Shown here: positions 23,987 through 33,095 of the stretch, piece by piece | Layout of the letters: every line of letters begins with the position of its first letter | Position numbering within the stretch: the stretch's first letter is position 1 | Assembly: GCA_016295455.1 (NCBI GenBank) | Contig: JAEDLE010000003.1 | Location: 1-55,692, forward strand | Source of the DNA: Bacteroidales bacterium | GTDB taxonomy: Bacteria > Bacteroidota > Bacteroidia > Bacteroidales > UBA932 | DNA: 55,692 nucleotides | Direction: 5' to 3' | Notes under the pieces: model-generated | Database searches by the model: none | What the model saw: only the letters and a program-made list of their open reading frames with translations | What the model was told of the DNA's origin: nothing | Translations under genes and position numbers: made by a program

Positions 23987-26900
23987 ATGATAGAGATTTA
24001 CAAGGCATCGGCCGGGTCGGGCAAGACCTTTATGCTCACGAAGAAGTACATAACGATGATGCTCGTGAGCCGGGACCCGTACGCATACAGGCATATACTT
24101 GCGGTGACTTTCACCAACAAGGCTACGGAAGAGATGAAGTCGAGGATTCTCAGGGAGCTGGACGTGCTTGCCCGGGAGCCGGAGCGTTCTCATTATATTG
24201 CCGACCTGAGGGTGGAGATAGGGGATGACGTAGAGATAAGGAAGAGGTCCGAGACCTTGCTCTTCAATCTGTTGCACGATTACAGCGCCTTCTCCGTCAG
24301 CACCATAGACAGTTTCTTCCAACTGACCCTCCGGTCTTTTGCCAGGGAGATGGGACAGTTTTCCAACTATCAGGTCGAACTGGACCGTGCTTCGCTCAGG
24401 CGCGAGGCGGTGGATAGGGTGCTTGATTCCCTGACCGAGAAGGACCGGGACCTCATAGAGTGGATGAGCGCGGCTATGCTCCAGAATCTTGAAGACGGAA
24501 AGAAAGCCAGGGTGGAAGAGGCTCTGCTCAAAGCGTCTGAAGACGTGCTGTCCGAAAAGCACCGGGACGCTTTGGAAAAGAGCAGTCTTGATGAGTCGCA
24601 GATCTATTCCAGGGAGCGCGTGGACAGGATAAGGGAAGAATGCGTTGATTGTCGGAAAAGGTATCTGGAGAAACTGAAGTCCGCCGCGCAGGCCTGTCTG
24701 AAAATACTGGAGGATGCGGGTGTGTCTCCGGAGGATACATTCAGAAAGTTCGCTGCCGTCCTCGACAGGTTTACGGTTCCATTCAAAGAGATCCCGTCAT
24801 TGAACACGACGTTCAGGGATAAAGCCGTCAACAGTTCCGAGTGGTTCTCGAAAAAAAATGCCGGGCTTCTGTCCAGACTCGATGTCCCTGCCCTTGAAAA
24901 AGCTTTCTCCGACTTTCTGGAACTTTATGACGGGGATGACAGGATTTGCTTCAATACGGCTTCCATGATACTCGAAAGAGTGGACTACCTGGGCGTCGCC
25001 GGAGAGATCACAAGGGAATATGCCGAATTGTCCAAGGAGAAGAACGTGCTTGACCTGGATAACTCCAATACACTGCTCAGCAGACTGATAGGTGACTGTG
25101 ACGCTCCTTTTGTCTATGAGAAGATGGGCGTGCGCTACGATCATTTCCTGCTGGATGAGTTCCAGGACACCTCGGCGGTCCAGTGGTCAAATCTCAGCCC
25201 TCTGGTGAGGGAAAGCCTCGGCAGGGGAGAAGATGACCTGATAGTGGGCGACGTCAAGCAGAGCATATACCGTTTCAGGGGATCCGACTGGAGCCTGCTG
25301 GCGGAAGGGGTGAAGGCCCAGCTGGAGGGTTGCGGGAGGGGAGTCTGCCGCGAGGTGACACTTGAAGACAATTGGCGCAGCCTTGCCAACATAGTCAACT
25401 TCAACAACGCTTTCTTCAGATATGCCGCCGACTATCTTGACAGGGAACTCCCGGGCGGAGGAAACCAGGTGTCGGAAATCTACTCTACAGCCTCCCAGAA
25501 TGTCAGGTGCGGAAAGGAAGGCGAGGGCAGGGTTGCCGTTTCCATATGCGGTCATTCGTCCCAGCTGGGAATGGTATATGATTCCGTGGCGAGACTAAGG
25601 GACGAGTACGGCGTTCCCTATGCTCAGATCGCGGTGCTGGCGAGAGTGGGCGCAGATGCCGCCGATATAGCGAAATATCTGATAGACAAGGGAATCCCTG
25701 TCATTTCGGACGATGCCCTACAGGTCAAGTCGTCCCCTCTTGTGGGAAAGGTCGCGCAGCTGTTGCGGTACGTGGACAATCCTTCGGACGAGATGGGAGG
25801 CTATCTTGCCAGGACTCTCGGCCTGGAACTCCCTGACCATTACCGGTCCATCCCGGACCTGGCCGAAACCCTGGTGCGCGCCATCCTTGAAAGAGATCCG
25901 GAGGCTGCGGAAGGCAACATCCCTTACCTGATGGCCTTTCTTGACTGCATACAGGAGTGGAGCGCGCGCAACGGCAATCATCTGAGGGGTTTTCTGGAGT
26001 ATTGGGATGATGCTGTTCCCGTGCTCTCGTCTCCGTCTCTGTCCGATGCGGTCAGGGTGATGACCATACACAAATCAAAGGGCCTGGAATTCCCGTATGT
26101 CATTGTCCCTTTCGTGAATCGTGTCGAATATTCCAAGAACGAAATGGCCTGGTGCGTGAAAGACCTGTCCGGCACCCCGTTCCCAAGCGCGTCGGAGATG
26201 CCTCTCAGCATCGATCTTACGAAATCTGCGGCGGACAGCATGTATGCCGGCGAGTTCAGGGAGAACCGCCTGCTCCAGACTGTCGACGGCCTGAATATGC
26301 TCTATGTGGCGATGACCCGTGCCGGACGCAGCCTCGAACTGATCACGACCGGGGGGAAACAGGGGAATATGGCTCCGTTACTTGCCGGATTCTGCCTCCA
26401 GAACAAGGACCTCTTCGACGTGGAGTGTTTTCAGGATCCCGACAATCCTGACGAAGAGATAGTCTGCTATTCCATGGGGGATATGCCGCTGCCTGAGACT
26501 GACTCTTCCGGAAAGGGAGGAACCGTGCTTGTGCCTATGGAATACCGTTCCTATCCTCTTGAACAGCAGCAGGAAGACCCGTCCGAGGACGTGAGGGTGA
26601 GGGGCCGTCTCAAGTTTAGTTCCGATGCCGTGGACTTCTTCACGGGAGAGGACGCCCAGAGACGCAGGGGCATAATCCTCCACGACATACTCTCCGACAT
26701 AGTGCTGCCTTCCGATGTGGACGCAGCCGTGCGCTCCAGGCTGGATGACGGTACCATTGACGCCCCGCAGGCGGCGGAGTACCGCTCGCTCATAAAGGAC
26801 AGGATAGCTTCTGTCAGGGAAAGGGGCTGGTTCCCGGACGACAGCTCCAAGGTCAGGACCGAGGTCTCCATAGCCGATGCTGACGGACGTCTCCATCGCC

Positions 26901-27079
26901 CCGACAGGGTGGTCGAAGAGGGCGGCCGCATCATCATAATCGACTATAAGACAGGCGAAGAATCGGAGTCATACCTTTGTCAGCTCCGCCGTTACGCCCG
27001 CCTTTACCGGGATATGGGATATGCCGACGTGCAGGCCTGCCTTTGGTATGTTTATGAAAATAAAATAGTATATTTGTAA
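23987..27079 (+). CDS. addA: AddA-like UvrD-family helicase-nuclease
   Basis: The ATP-driven 3'-5' helicase and nuclease subunit of the AddAB complex. The 1030-residue protein has Walker A ASAGSGKT (7-14), motif II LLDEFQDTSAVQW (about 388), motif V TIHKSKGLEFPYV (about 692), motif VI NMLYVAMTRAG (about 770) and a C-terminal RecB-type nuclease with LHDILSDIV and IIIDYKTGEE (about 983). The start follows the addB stop by 3 bp with GGAGG upstream. Its last 40 bp contain a promoter for the next genes. Confidence 0.94.
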   Translation: MIEIYKASAGSGKTFMLTKKYITMMLVSRDPYAYRHILAVTFTNKATEEMKSRILRELDVLAREPERSHYIADLRVEIGDDVEIRKRSETLLFNLLHDYSAFSVSTIDSFFQLTLRSFAREMGQFSNYQVELDRASLRREAVDRVLDSLTEKDRDLIEWMSAAMLQNLEDGKKARVEEALLKASEDVLSEKHRDALEKSSLDESQIYSRERVDRIREECVDCRKRYLEKLKSAAQACLKILEDAGVSPEDTFRKFAAVLDRFTVPFKEIPSLNTTFRDKAVNSSEWFSKKNAGLLSRLDVPALEKAFSDFLELYDGDDRICFNTASMILERVDYLGVAGEITREYAELSKEKNVLDLDNSNTLLSRLIGDCDAPFVYEKMGVRYDHFLLDEFQDTSAVQWSNLSPLVRESLGRGEDDLIVGDVKQSIYRFRGSDWSLLAEGVKAQLEGCGRGVCREVTLEDNWRSLANIVNFNNAFFRYAADYLDRELPGGGNQVSEIYSTASQNVRCGKEGEGRVAVSICGHSSQLGMVYDSVARLRDEYGVPYAQIAVLARVGADAADIAKYLIDKGIPVISDDALQVKSSPLVGKVAQLLRYVDNPSDEMGGYLARTLGLELPDHYRSIPDLAETLVRAILERDPEAAEGNIPYLMAFLDCIQEWSARNGNHLRGFLEYWDDAVPVLSSPSLSDAVRVMTIHKSKGLEFPYVIVPFVNRVEYSKNEMAWCVKDLSGTPFPSASEMPLSIDLTKSAADSMYAGEFRENRLLQTVDGLNMLYVAMTRAGRSLELITTGGKQGNMAPLLAGFCLQNKDLFDVECFQDPDNPDEEIVCYSMGDMPLPETDSSGKGGTVLVPMEYRSYPLEQQQEDPSEDVRVRGRLKFSSDAVDFFTGEDAQRRRGIILHDILSDIVLPSDVDAAVRSRLDDGTIDAPQAAEYRSLIKDRIASVRERGWFPDDSSKVRTEVSIADADGRLHRPDRVVEEGGRIIIIDYKTGEESESYLCQLRRYARLYRDMGYADVQACLWYVYENKIVYL
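27042..27076 (+). promoter_or_regulatory. Promoter for DUF4290-ftsK-lolA inside addA
   Basis: TATATTTG (27069-27076) lies across the last codons of addA, with TTTG at 27042-27045. The 23-bp spacing is longer than ideal. It would give a leader of about 25 nt to the ATG at 27108. Confidence 0.6.
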
Positions 27080-27107
27080 TTCGAGTGTTACTTAAATCCA
27101 ACGGCAG

Positions 27108-27788
27108 ATGCATACATTCAACAATAGCGTACCTCTTGAATACAATACAGAACGGGAAAGGCTGACCATGCCTGAATATGGCCGCAACATCTTGAAAATG
27201 GTGGAGATGCTGCAGGAAATCCCGGACAGGGAACAGCGTAGCCGCCAGGCCAGGGCGGTGGTCAAGGCCATGGAACTGCTCAATCCCCAGGTCCATCAGG
27301 AGGAGAACTGGGAGCAGAAGCTGTGGGACCACCTCCATATCATTTCAGGTTATAGCCTGGATGTTGACTGCCCATATCCTGTGCCTTCCCCGGAACAGCA
27401 GCAGACCAAGCCCCTGAGGATACCGCTCAAGGACAAGCCGGTCAAGGCTACCCATTACGGGAGGAACATCGAGAGCATAATCGAGCTTATCGCTTCCCAG
27501 CCGGAAGGCGAACAGAAGACCGCGATGATACGTTCTCTGGCCATATACATGCGCCAGCAGTACCTGATATGGAACAAGGACAGCGTGGCCGACGAGACCA
27601 TATTCAATGACATCGAGAAACTCTCGGATTACAGGATAAAGGTTCCGGAGGGCATAAGCCTCGCCCGCATAGCGTCGGATGCCAATTTCTCGCGTCCTGG
27701 CCTGAATATGGATTTCAACAACGGCGGACGCCGTCAGAATTCCCAGCAGAAGAAGAATCACAGGGGAAAGAATTTTCAGAAAAGATAG
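27108..27788 (+). CDS. DUF4290 family protein
   Basis: A 226-residue cytosolic protein of a Bacteroidota family with no assigned function. Typical segments are PEYGRNILKMVEML near the start, a repeat-like second copy THYGRNIESIIELI, and a very basic, Asn/Gln-rich tail (about 195-226, with QQKKNHRGKNFQKR) that suggests nucleic-acid or ribosome contact. The two YGRNI segments suggest an internal duplication. It precedes ftsK by 3 bp, so they are in one operon. Confidence 0.83.
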   Translation: MHTFNNSVPLEYNTERERLTMPEYGRNILKMVEMLQEIPDREQRSRQARAVVKAMELLNPQVHQEENWEQKLWDHLHIISGYSLDVDCPYPVPSPEQQQTKPLRIPLKDKPVKATHYGRNIESIIELIASQPEGEQKTAMIRSLAIYMRQQYLIWNKDSVADETIFNDIEKLSDYRIKVPEGISLARIASDANFSRPGLNMDFNNGGRRQNSQQKKNHRGKNFQKR

Positions 27789-27791
27789 CAG

Positions 27792-30290
27792 ATGGACAGG
27801 AAGAGCATATTGAAGATCTCGGGAGTGGCAGTTGCCCTCATTGCGTTCTATGCCCTGATATCCTCCCTCTCGTACCTGTTTACCTGGAAGGCTGACCAGA
27901 GCCTGCTCATAGGGGAACAGCTGGCCGGGCAGGGGGCGGAGGCTGTGAATGCAGGTGGCCGTACCGGTGCCGGCTTGGGCAATATGCTGATAGCCAGATG
28001 GTTCGGTCTGGGATCTTTTGCGCTTGTGGCAGCCGTTTTCGTGATAGCGGTGCGTATGATATTCGGTCGCAGGGAGTTTCCTGTGCTCAAGACCGTAGTA
28101 CTTGCAGTCACAGCCTCGATGGTGCTTTCCTTCCTGCTGTCCTTCGTTTCCCGTACGGCCGGTCTGGATACGGTCTTCGGAGGCGGACTCGGAGGAGACT
28201 GCGGAGCCCTTGCAGTGAATGCGTCCTGCAGGCAGCTGGGTTCAGTTCCCACGCTCCTGATTATCCTTTTCTTGACGGCGCTCTGGACCTTCTTCGCGAG
28301 CAGGCGTTTCTCGGAGTGGTTCCTCAGCCTTGGGGACGGTCCGGTGATGCCGTCGTGGTTCAGAAGGAAGCGCGGTGAAGACAAAGCAGTTGCTGATGGG
28401 GAGAAGGAAGATACTGAAGATGAGGGTATAGGGCCTGAACCTGAGGAGACTGCAGTAGTCCCTTCCGCGCAGCCGGCGATTTCTGAAACCCAAGCTGCAG
28501 CGCTGCCTGGGCAGCCCGTGGAGAGGCCCGAGCCGGACGCTCCTGTGGACGTTCAACCCGAGACCTTGCCGGTATCGCCTGTCGCGCCTCAGCAGCCTGT
28601 ACTTGCTGAAACTGTTCCTGCGGCAGTCACCGGAAATCAGCCTGAAGTGAATGGCATCAGCGATGAGATTACGGTTGTGGAGGGTGACGAACTATCCACC
28701 GATGTGCTGGAGGAACTGCCGCGCATTGACGTGAGGGATGAGCTGAAGAACTACCGTTTCCCTCCTCTGGAACTGCTGGAGGATTATGAGGACAGGCAGC
28801 ATACCGTCTCCCAGGAGGAACTCAAGCGCAACAACTACAAGATCAGGGCTACCCTTAAGACCTACAAGATCGACGTGGACAATGTCAAGGCCGTTGTGGG
28901 CCCGACCGTGACTCTCTACAAGGTCTATCCTGCACCCGGCGTGAAGATTTCCGCAATCATGAACCTGCAGCAGGACATAGCCATGGCCCTGCATGTGAAA
29001 GGCGCCCGTATGGACACTCTCACCGATTCTGTGGGCATCGAGGTCGCGAACGACCAGGCATCTACGGTTCCGCTGAAGGCCCTGCTCAATGATGACGCTT
29101 TCAGGGAGAGCAAGGCGGAACTTCCTGTCGCCATAGGCTATACCATACAGAAAAAGGTTAAGGTCTTCGATCTCGCCGATGCTCCGCATCTGCTAGTCGC
29201 CGGTGCTACCAAACAGGGTAAGTCCGTGGGACTCAATGTTTTGATATCGTCGCTCCTGTACTCGAAGCATCCTTCCGAACTGAAGTTCGTCTTCATAGAC
29301 CCGAAGATGGTGGAATTTTCGGCATATGCCCGTCTCCTGAAGCATTATCTCGCCGTTCTGCCTGACGCTGTAGACGAGGCTGACGAGATGAACAATTCCA
29401 TATGCAAGAACGCCAAGGGCGCGGAGCTGCTGCTCAGGTCTCTCTGCATCGAGATGGATGCCCGTTATGACCTGATGGGCAAGGCACTGGTGAACAAGGT
29501 CACCCTCTACAACCAGAAGTACAAAGACAGGGTACTCCTCCCGACCGAAGGCCATCATTATCTGCCTTACCTCGTGGTCGTTGTCGATGAATATGCTGAC
29601 CTGACCATGTCCGTGGGCGGAGGCAATGAAGCCAAGGCGCAGGCCAGGAGCATCACCACTTCCATCATACGGCTGGCACAGAAGGGACGTGCCGCCGGCA
29701 TACATGTGGTGCTGGCCACCCAGAGGCCTTCTGTGGATGTCGTGACCGGTCTCATCAAGATGAACTTCCCGACGCGTATCGCATTCAGGGTGTTCTCATC
29801 AACCGACTCCAAGACCATTCTGGACTCTCCGGGAGCGGAGAAACTCATCGGAAATGGCGATATGATCTATTATTCCGGCGCCGAGAGGGAGCGCGTTCAG
29901 TGCGCTTTCATAAGCAACGAGGAAATCAATTCCATCACCGATTTCATCGGTTCCCAGAAGGGCTACATGAAGAGTTACAATACTCCGTATTACCTGCCTG
30001 CACCTGACCCTGAACAGGGTGAGGAGGGTACGGCCATGGTCGATATGAAGCATCTGGACGAACGTTTCGAGGATGCGGCACGACAGGTTGTGACCAGCCA
30101 GAGGGGTTCGACATCTGACCTTCAGCGCAGGCTGGGCATGGGATATGCCAAGGCTGGGCGTGTGATGGATCAGCTTGAGGCGGCCGGTATTGTGGGTCCT
30201 CAGGAGGGCTCCAAGCCGCGTCAGGTGCTGGTTGCCGACCTCAATGAGCTGGAAGGCATACTTTCTGCATTCAGGAATGCACAATCCTGA
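27792..30290 (+). CDS. ftsK: DNA translocase FtsK
   Basis: FtsK couples septation to chromosome dimer resolution by pumping DNA. The 832-residue protein has four N-terminal membrane helices (about 7-30, 71-92, 96-120, 152-172), a Pro/Glu-rich linker (about 185-300), the RecA-like motor with Walker A GATKQGKS (about 470) and Walker B LVVVVDEYADLTM, and a C-terminal winged-helix gamma domain (from about 771: TSDLQRRLGMGYAKAGRVMD) that reads KOPS. The GATKQGKS variant of the usual G-GTGSGKS loop is normal in this phylum. It sits between DUF4290 and a LolA-like gene. Confidence 0.97.
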   Translation: MDRKSILKISGVAVALIAFYALISSLSYLFTWKADQSLLIGEQLAGQGAEAVNAGGRTGAGLGNMLIARWFGLGSFALVAAVFVIAVRMIFGRREFPVLKTVVLAVTASMVLSFLLSFVSRTAGLDTVFGGGLGGDCGALAVNASCRQLGSVPTLLIILFLTALWTFFASRRFSEWFLSLGDGPVMPSWFRRKRGEDKAVADGEKEDTEDEGIGPEPEETAVVPSAQPAISETQAAALPGQPVERPEPDAPVDVQPETLPVSPVAPQQPVLAETVPAAVTGNQPEVNGISDEITVVEGDELSTDVLEELPRIDVRDELKNYRFPPLELLEDYEDRQHTVSQEELKRNNYKIRATLKTYKIDVDNVKAVVGPTVTLYKVYPAPGVKISAIMNLQQDIAMALHVKGARMDTLTDSVGIEVANDQASTVPLKALLNDDAFRESKAELPVAIGYTIQKKVKVFDLADAPHLLVAGATKQGKSVGLNVLISSLLYSKHPSELKFVFIDPKMVEFSAYARLLKHYLAVLPDAVDEADEMNNSICKNAKGAELLLRSLCIEMDARYDLMGKALVNKVTLYNQKYKDRVLLPTEGHHYLPYLVVVVDEYADLTMSVGGGNEAKAQARSITTSIIRLAQKGRAAGIHVVLATQRPSVDVVTGLIKMNFPTRIAFRVFSSTDSKTILDSPGAEKLIGNGDMIYYSGAERERVQCAFISNEEINSITDFIGSQKGYMKSYNTPYYLPAPDPEQGEEGTAMVDMKHLDERFEDAARQVVTSQRGSTSDLQRRLGMGYAKAGRVMDQLEAAGIVGPQEGSKPRQVLVADLNELEGILSAFRNAQS

Positions 30291-30301
30291 TGAATCCCTG
30301 A

Positions 30302-30916
30302 ATGATGAAATCCAGATTCCTACTTGCAGCGGCTCTGTTTCTGGCGCTGTGCTTGCCTGCCAGGGCGGACCGCGTTCTTGACGCTTTTGTTGCCAAGGCT
30401 TCTTCCTCGACTATGGAGTTCGGGTTCACCCTGCGTTCCCCAGACGTCGAGCTATCCGGCTCCGCAAAGGTGCGAGGGTCGTCATATATCATTGATGTTC
30501 TTGATATTGAGATCTGGAGTGACGGCAATTTGAGGTGGTCGGTTGACAGGCAGGCCCGTGAGGTCGTTGTGGAAGAGCCGGATGCTGCCGGCACGGCCGC
30601 CGATCCTGCCCGCATCCTTTCTGATTTTGAAAGTTCTTTCAGCCTGAAGTCTTCGGATTCCGCCGTCTTCCGCGGAGTCGAATGTCATGCCGTAAACCTT
30701 CTGCCGAAAACTGTTCCCGACGGCAGCGGCATCAGTTCTGTCACTTTGTATTTCAGCAATGGACAGCTCAGGGGCATGACTGTCTGTCTTGATGACGGCA
30801 GCTCAAATGAGATTGAGATTTCGGGACTCCGATTCTCGGACAGATCCCTCGATGCTCATTTCGATACATCCTCTCTCGACCAGGACTGGCTCGTGACCGA
30901 CCTTCGCGGATTCTGA
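30302..30916 (+). CDS. LolA-like periplasmic lipoprotein chaperone
   Basis: A 204-residue exported protein (signal MMKSRFLLAAALFLALC, cleavage after ARA) with the half-barrel pattern of LolA: an ITYEF-like N-terminal beta strand region (STMEFGFTLRS), RWSVDRQAREVVVEEP and a C-terminal region with VTLYFSNGQLRGMTV. LolA shuttles lipoproteins from the inner to the outer membrane. It follows ftsK by 11 bp; ftsK-lolA linkage is also known in Proteobacteria and supports the call. ATGs at 30302 and 30305 are both possible starts. Confidence 0.82.
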   Translation: MMKSRFLLAAALFLALCLPARADRVLDAFVAKASSSTMEFGFTLRSPDVELSGSAKVRGSSYIIDVLDIEIWSDGNLRWSVDRQAREVVVEEPDAAGTAADPARILSDFESSFSLKSSDSAVFRGVECHAVNLLPKTVPDGSGISSVTLYFSNGQLRGMTVCLDDGSSNEIEISGLRFSDRSLDAHFDTSSLDQDWLVTDLRGF

Positions 30917-30971
30917 TCCGCCAGAGTTCCGCTTCGCATCATCCACCCTCCTGAACTTCTCTCCCCTCCAC

Positions 30972-31005
30972 AAAAAAACAGAAGCTGACCTTTTTGGTCA
31001 GCCTC
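30972..31005 (-). terminator. Terminator of the GH51 gene
   Basis: On the minus strand GAGGCTGACC-AAAAA-GGTCAGCTTC, then TGTTTTTTTGTG. It lies 18 bp after the GH51 stop. The same hairpin sequence ends the TPR gene at 55533-55571. Confidence 0.88.
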
Positions 31006-31023
31006 CATTCTAAGTCAGGCGTA

Positions 31024-33009
31024 TCAGTTTACCCTGTCGAAGATGAAAATCTTGAAGGTCGCCGGAGCCACATTGAGGCAGCCGTCCTCATCAAGACCAT
31101 CCGTAAAGGATGAAACAGGAACCACTCTGTAAGGGTTCTCCCTGTCATTCTCGGCAACAGGGTCGCTGCAGCTCAGGCTCACTGAACCTACACTGCGCAG
31201 GGTCTCCTTCTTCTTCAGGCCGCTCAGATTGAGCTTGAAGCTGCAATCCTTGTCGGAAGTGTTCACCACCTTGACATACACCTGATTGCTGTTTGCATCG
31301 AATACGGCGCTGGCGAATATGCCATTCTGTCCCTCGGCGCCGGTGAGCGGCTTGCCATTGGAGAGCAGGTCAAGCACATCGGTACCCTTGTAACGGGAGT
31401 AGAGCTGCTGTACATAATAGCTGCAGGTCCTCACGGTAGTGAAATTGTCGAACCAGATGAGGTCCGGACGCCACTGCCAGCCGTCATAATGAGCAAAGAG
31501 AGGAGCGTAAGTTGCAAGTCTGACCACATCGGCATTGCGCTCGTATCCGGTCATGAGGGCGGCCTCGAGGAGAGAAGCGTTGAAATGGTTCCACTTCTTG
31601 CCCTTGCCGTGGCAGGCATACTCACCTGCGAACACCTTGGGACCATTCCTGTCATAGCTGTCATATCTTGCGCCCTGGCTGAGGAACCAGCTTTCAGGCC
31701 TGTAGAAATGCTCGTCCACGAGATCCACCTGGAGCCTCTTCATTTCAGGCCAGAGGAAATCGAACTTCTCACCCTCGGAATCAGGTCCTGAAGTACCTAC
31801 GAACACGATTTCAGGGTGTTTTGCCCTTATCGCCTCAAGGAAAGGAACGACGTGGTCGATATAGGTCTGGTCCCACTGCTCGTTGCCTATGGCCATGTAC
31901 TTGAGGTTGAACGGAGCCGGATGACCCATCTCCGCCCTGAGCGCACCCCACTTGGTGTCGGTGCCGCCGTTTGCGAACTCGATGAGGTCGAGAGCGTCCT
32001 GAACGAACTCGTCAAGATCCTCGACAGGCTGGTGCGCATCCGGAGTCTGGTTCTGGAACTGGCAGGCGAGACCGCAGCTCAGCACAGGAAGAGGTGCCGC
32101 TCCGATTTCCTCGCTCAGGAGGAAGAACTCGTAGAAGCCCAGTCCGTAGGTCTGGTGATAGTCAGGATAGAACCTGTACCTGAAGGTGGATTCCCAGCGG
32201 TTCTCGTTCATGGGACGGTTCTCCACAGGTCCTACACTGTTCTTCCACTGATATCTTGACGCCAGGTCGGTACCTTCCACGATACAGCCTCCCGGGAATC
32301 GGAACACGCCCGGACGGAGGTCGTAGAGCGCCTGTGCAAGGTCCTTCCTCATACCGTTCTCGTGTCCCATCCAAGTGTCTACAGGGAAGAGGGATATGTG
32401 CTCGAGATCCACGGTCACCTGTCCGTCCACGAATATGCGCAGTGTGCAGGTCCTGTAGGTCTGTTCAGGCTTGAGTATTACGGTGTATTTCTGCCACTCT
32501 GAACCGTTCAGGCTGAGCTGGGCGGTCACGAAGGCCTGAACCTCCGCGGAGGATGCAGGATCGCAGAGTTCGATGGTGAGGCCGGCCTTCTCCCCGTAAG
32601 GAGCCCTGGCCCATACGCTGAAGCGGTATTCCTCGCCTCCCTTGACTCCCATACCGAAGAAGCCGTCATTCTCGAGGGCGCTGTACTTGTCGGGATGTCC
32701 TGAAGGCTTCAGCCTTATGTAGTGGGGATTCTTGTCGAATGGTCCGTCCTCCCTGATTTCGAACTTGCCGGCAGCCCTCCAGCCCTGGAGAGGGTTCGGG
32801 AACTCGAAGGAGCGGTTCTTCACCATCTCCGCATAGAGTCCGCCGTCAGCGGCGAAGTTGATGTCTTCAAAGAAGATTCCGTACATGTCCGGATTCACGG
32901 TCTTGCCTGTGCTCTTGAGACTGAGATCCAGTCCTGCAGGCTGCGCAAAAGCCGAGGTGGCGGCAATGAGGCTCACCATCGCGGCTGCGGGGAAAAGTCT
33001 GATGTTCAT
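31024..33009 (-). CDS. GH51 alpha-L-arabinofuranosidase, exported
   Basis: Removes terminal arabinofuranose from arabinan or arabinoxylan. The 661-residue protein has a signal peptide (ends SAFAQ), a CBM4_9-like beta domain (about 70-210) and a GH51 (beta/alpha)8 barrel. The acid/base is E377 in AIGNEQW and the nucleophile E463 in VFAGEYACHG. A C-terminal beta domain completes it. No SusC/D pair or other glycosidase is nearby, so it is not part of a polysaccharide utilisation locus in this window. It has its own terminator and a probable promoter. Confidence 0.94.
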   Translation of the reverse strand: MNIRLFPAAAMVSLIAATSAFAQPAGLDLSLKSTGKTVNPDMYGIFFEDINFAADGGLYAEMVKNRSFEFPNPLQGWRAAGKFEIREDGPFDKNPHYIRLKPSGHPDKYSALENDGFFGMGVKGGEEYRFSVWARAPYGEKAGLTIELCDPASSAEVQAFVTAQLSLNGSEWQKYTVILKPEQTYRTCTLRIFVDGQVTVDLEHISLFPVDTWMGHENGMRKDLAQALYDLRPGVFRFPGGCIVEGTDLASRYQWKNSVGPVENRPMNENRWESTFRYRFYPDYHQTYGLGFYEFFLLSEEIGAAPLPVLSCGLACQFQNQTPDAHQPVEDLDEFVQDALDLIEFANGGTDTKWGALRAEMGHPAPFNLKYMAIGNEQWDQTYIDHVVPFLEAIRAKHPEIVFVGTSGPDSEGEKFDFLWPEMKRLQVDLVDEHFYRPESWFLSQGARYDSYDRNGPKVFAGEYACHGKGKKWNHFNASLLEAALMTGYERNADVVRLATYAPLFAHYDGWQWRPDLIWFDNFTTVRTCSYYVQQLYSRYKGTDVLDLLSNGKPLTGAEGQNGIFASAVFDANSNQVYVKVVNTSDKDCSFKLNLSGLKKKETLRSVGSVSLSCSDPVAENDRENPYRVVPVSSFTDGLDEDGCLNVAPATFKIFIFDRVN

Positions 33010-33053
33010 ATAGAAAATATTATAGTATTGTTATCAGTTCGGGCGTGATTCGT

Positions 33054-33084
33054 CCAATATAGACATTATTGCGATAATACGCAA
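33054..33084 (-). promoter_or_regulatory. Probable promoter of the GH51 gene
   Basis: On the minus strand TTG (33084-33082), a 20-bp spacer and TATATTGG (33061-33054), one mismatch from TAnnTTTG. The spacer holds the near-palindrome TTATCGCAATAA, which could be an operator. Confidence 0.5.
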
Positions 33085-33095
33085 GGAAGTGCGGT

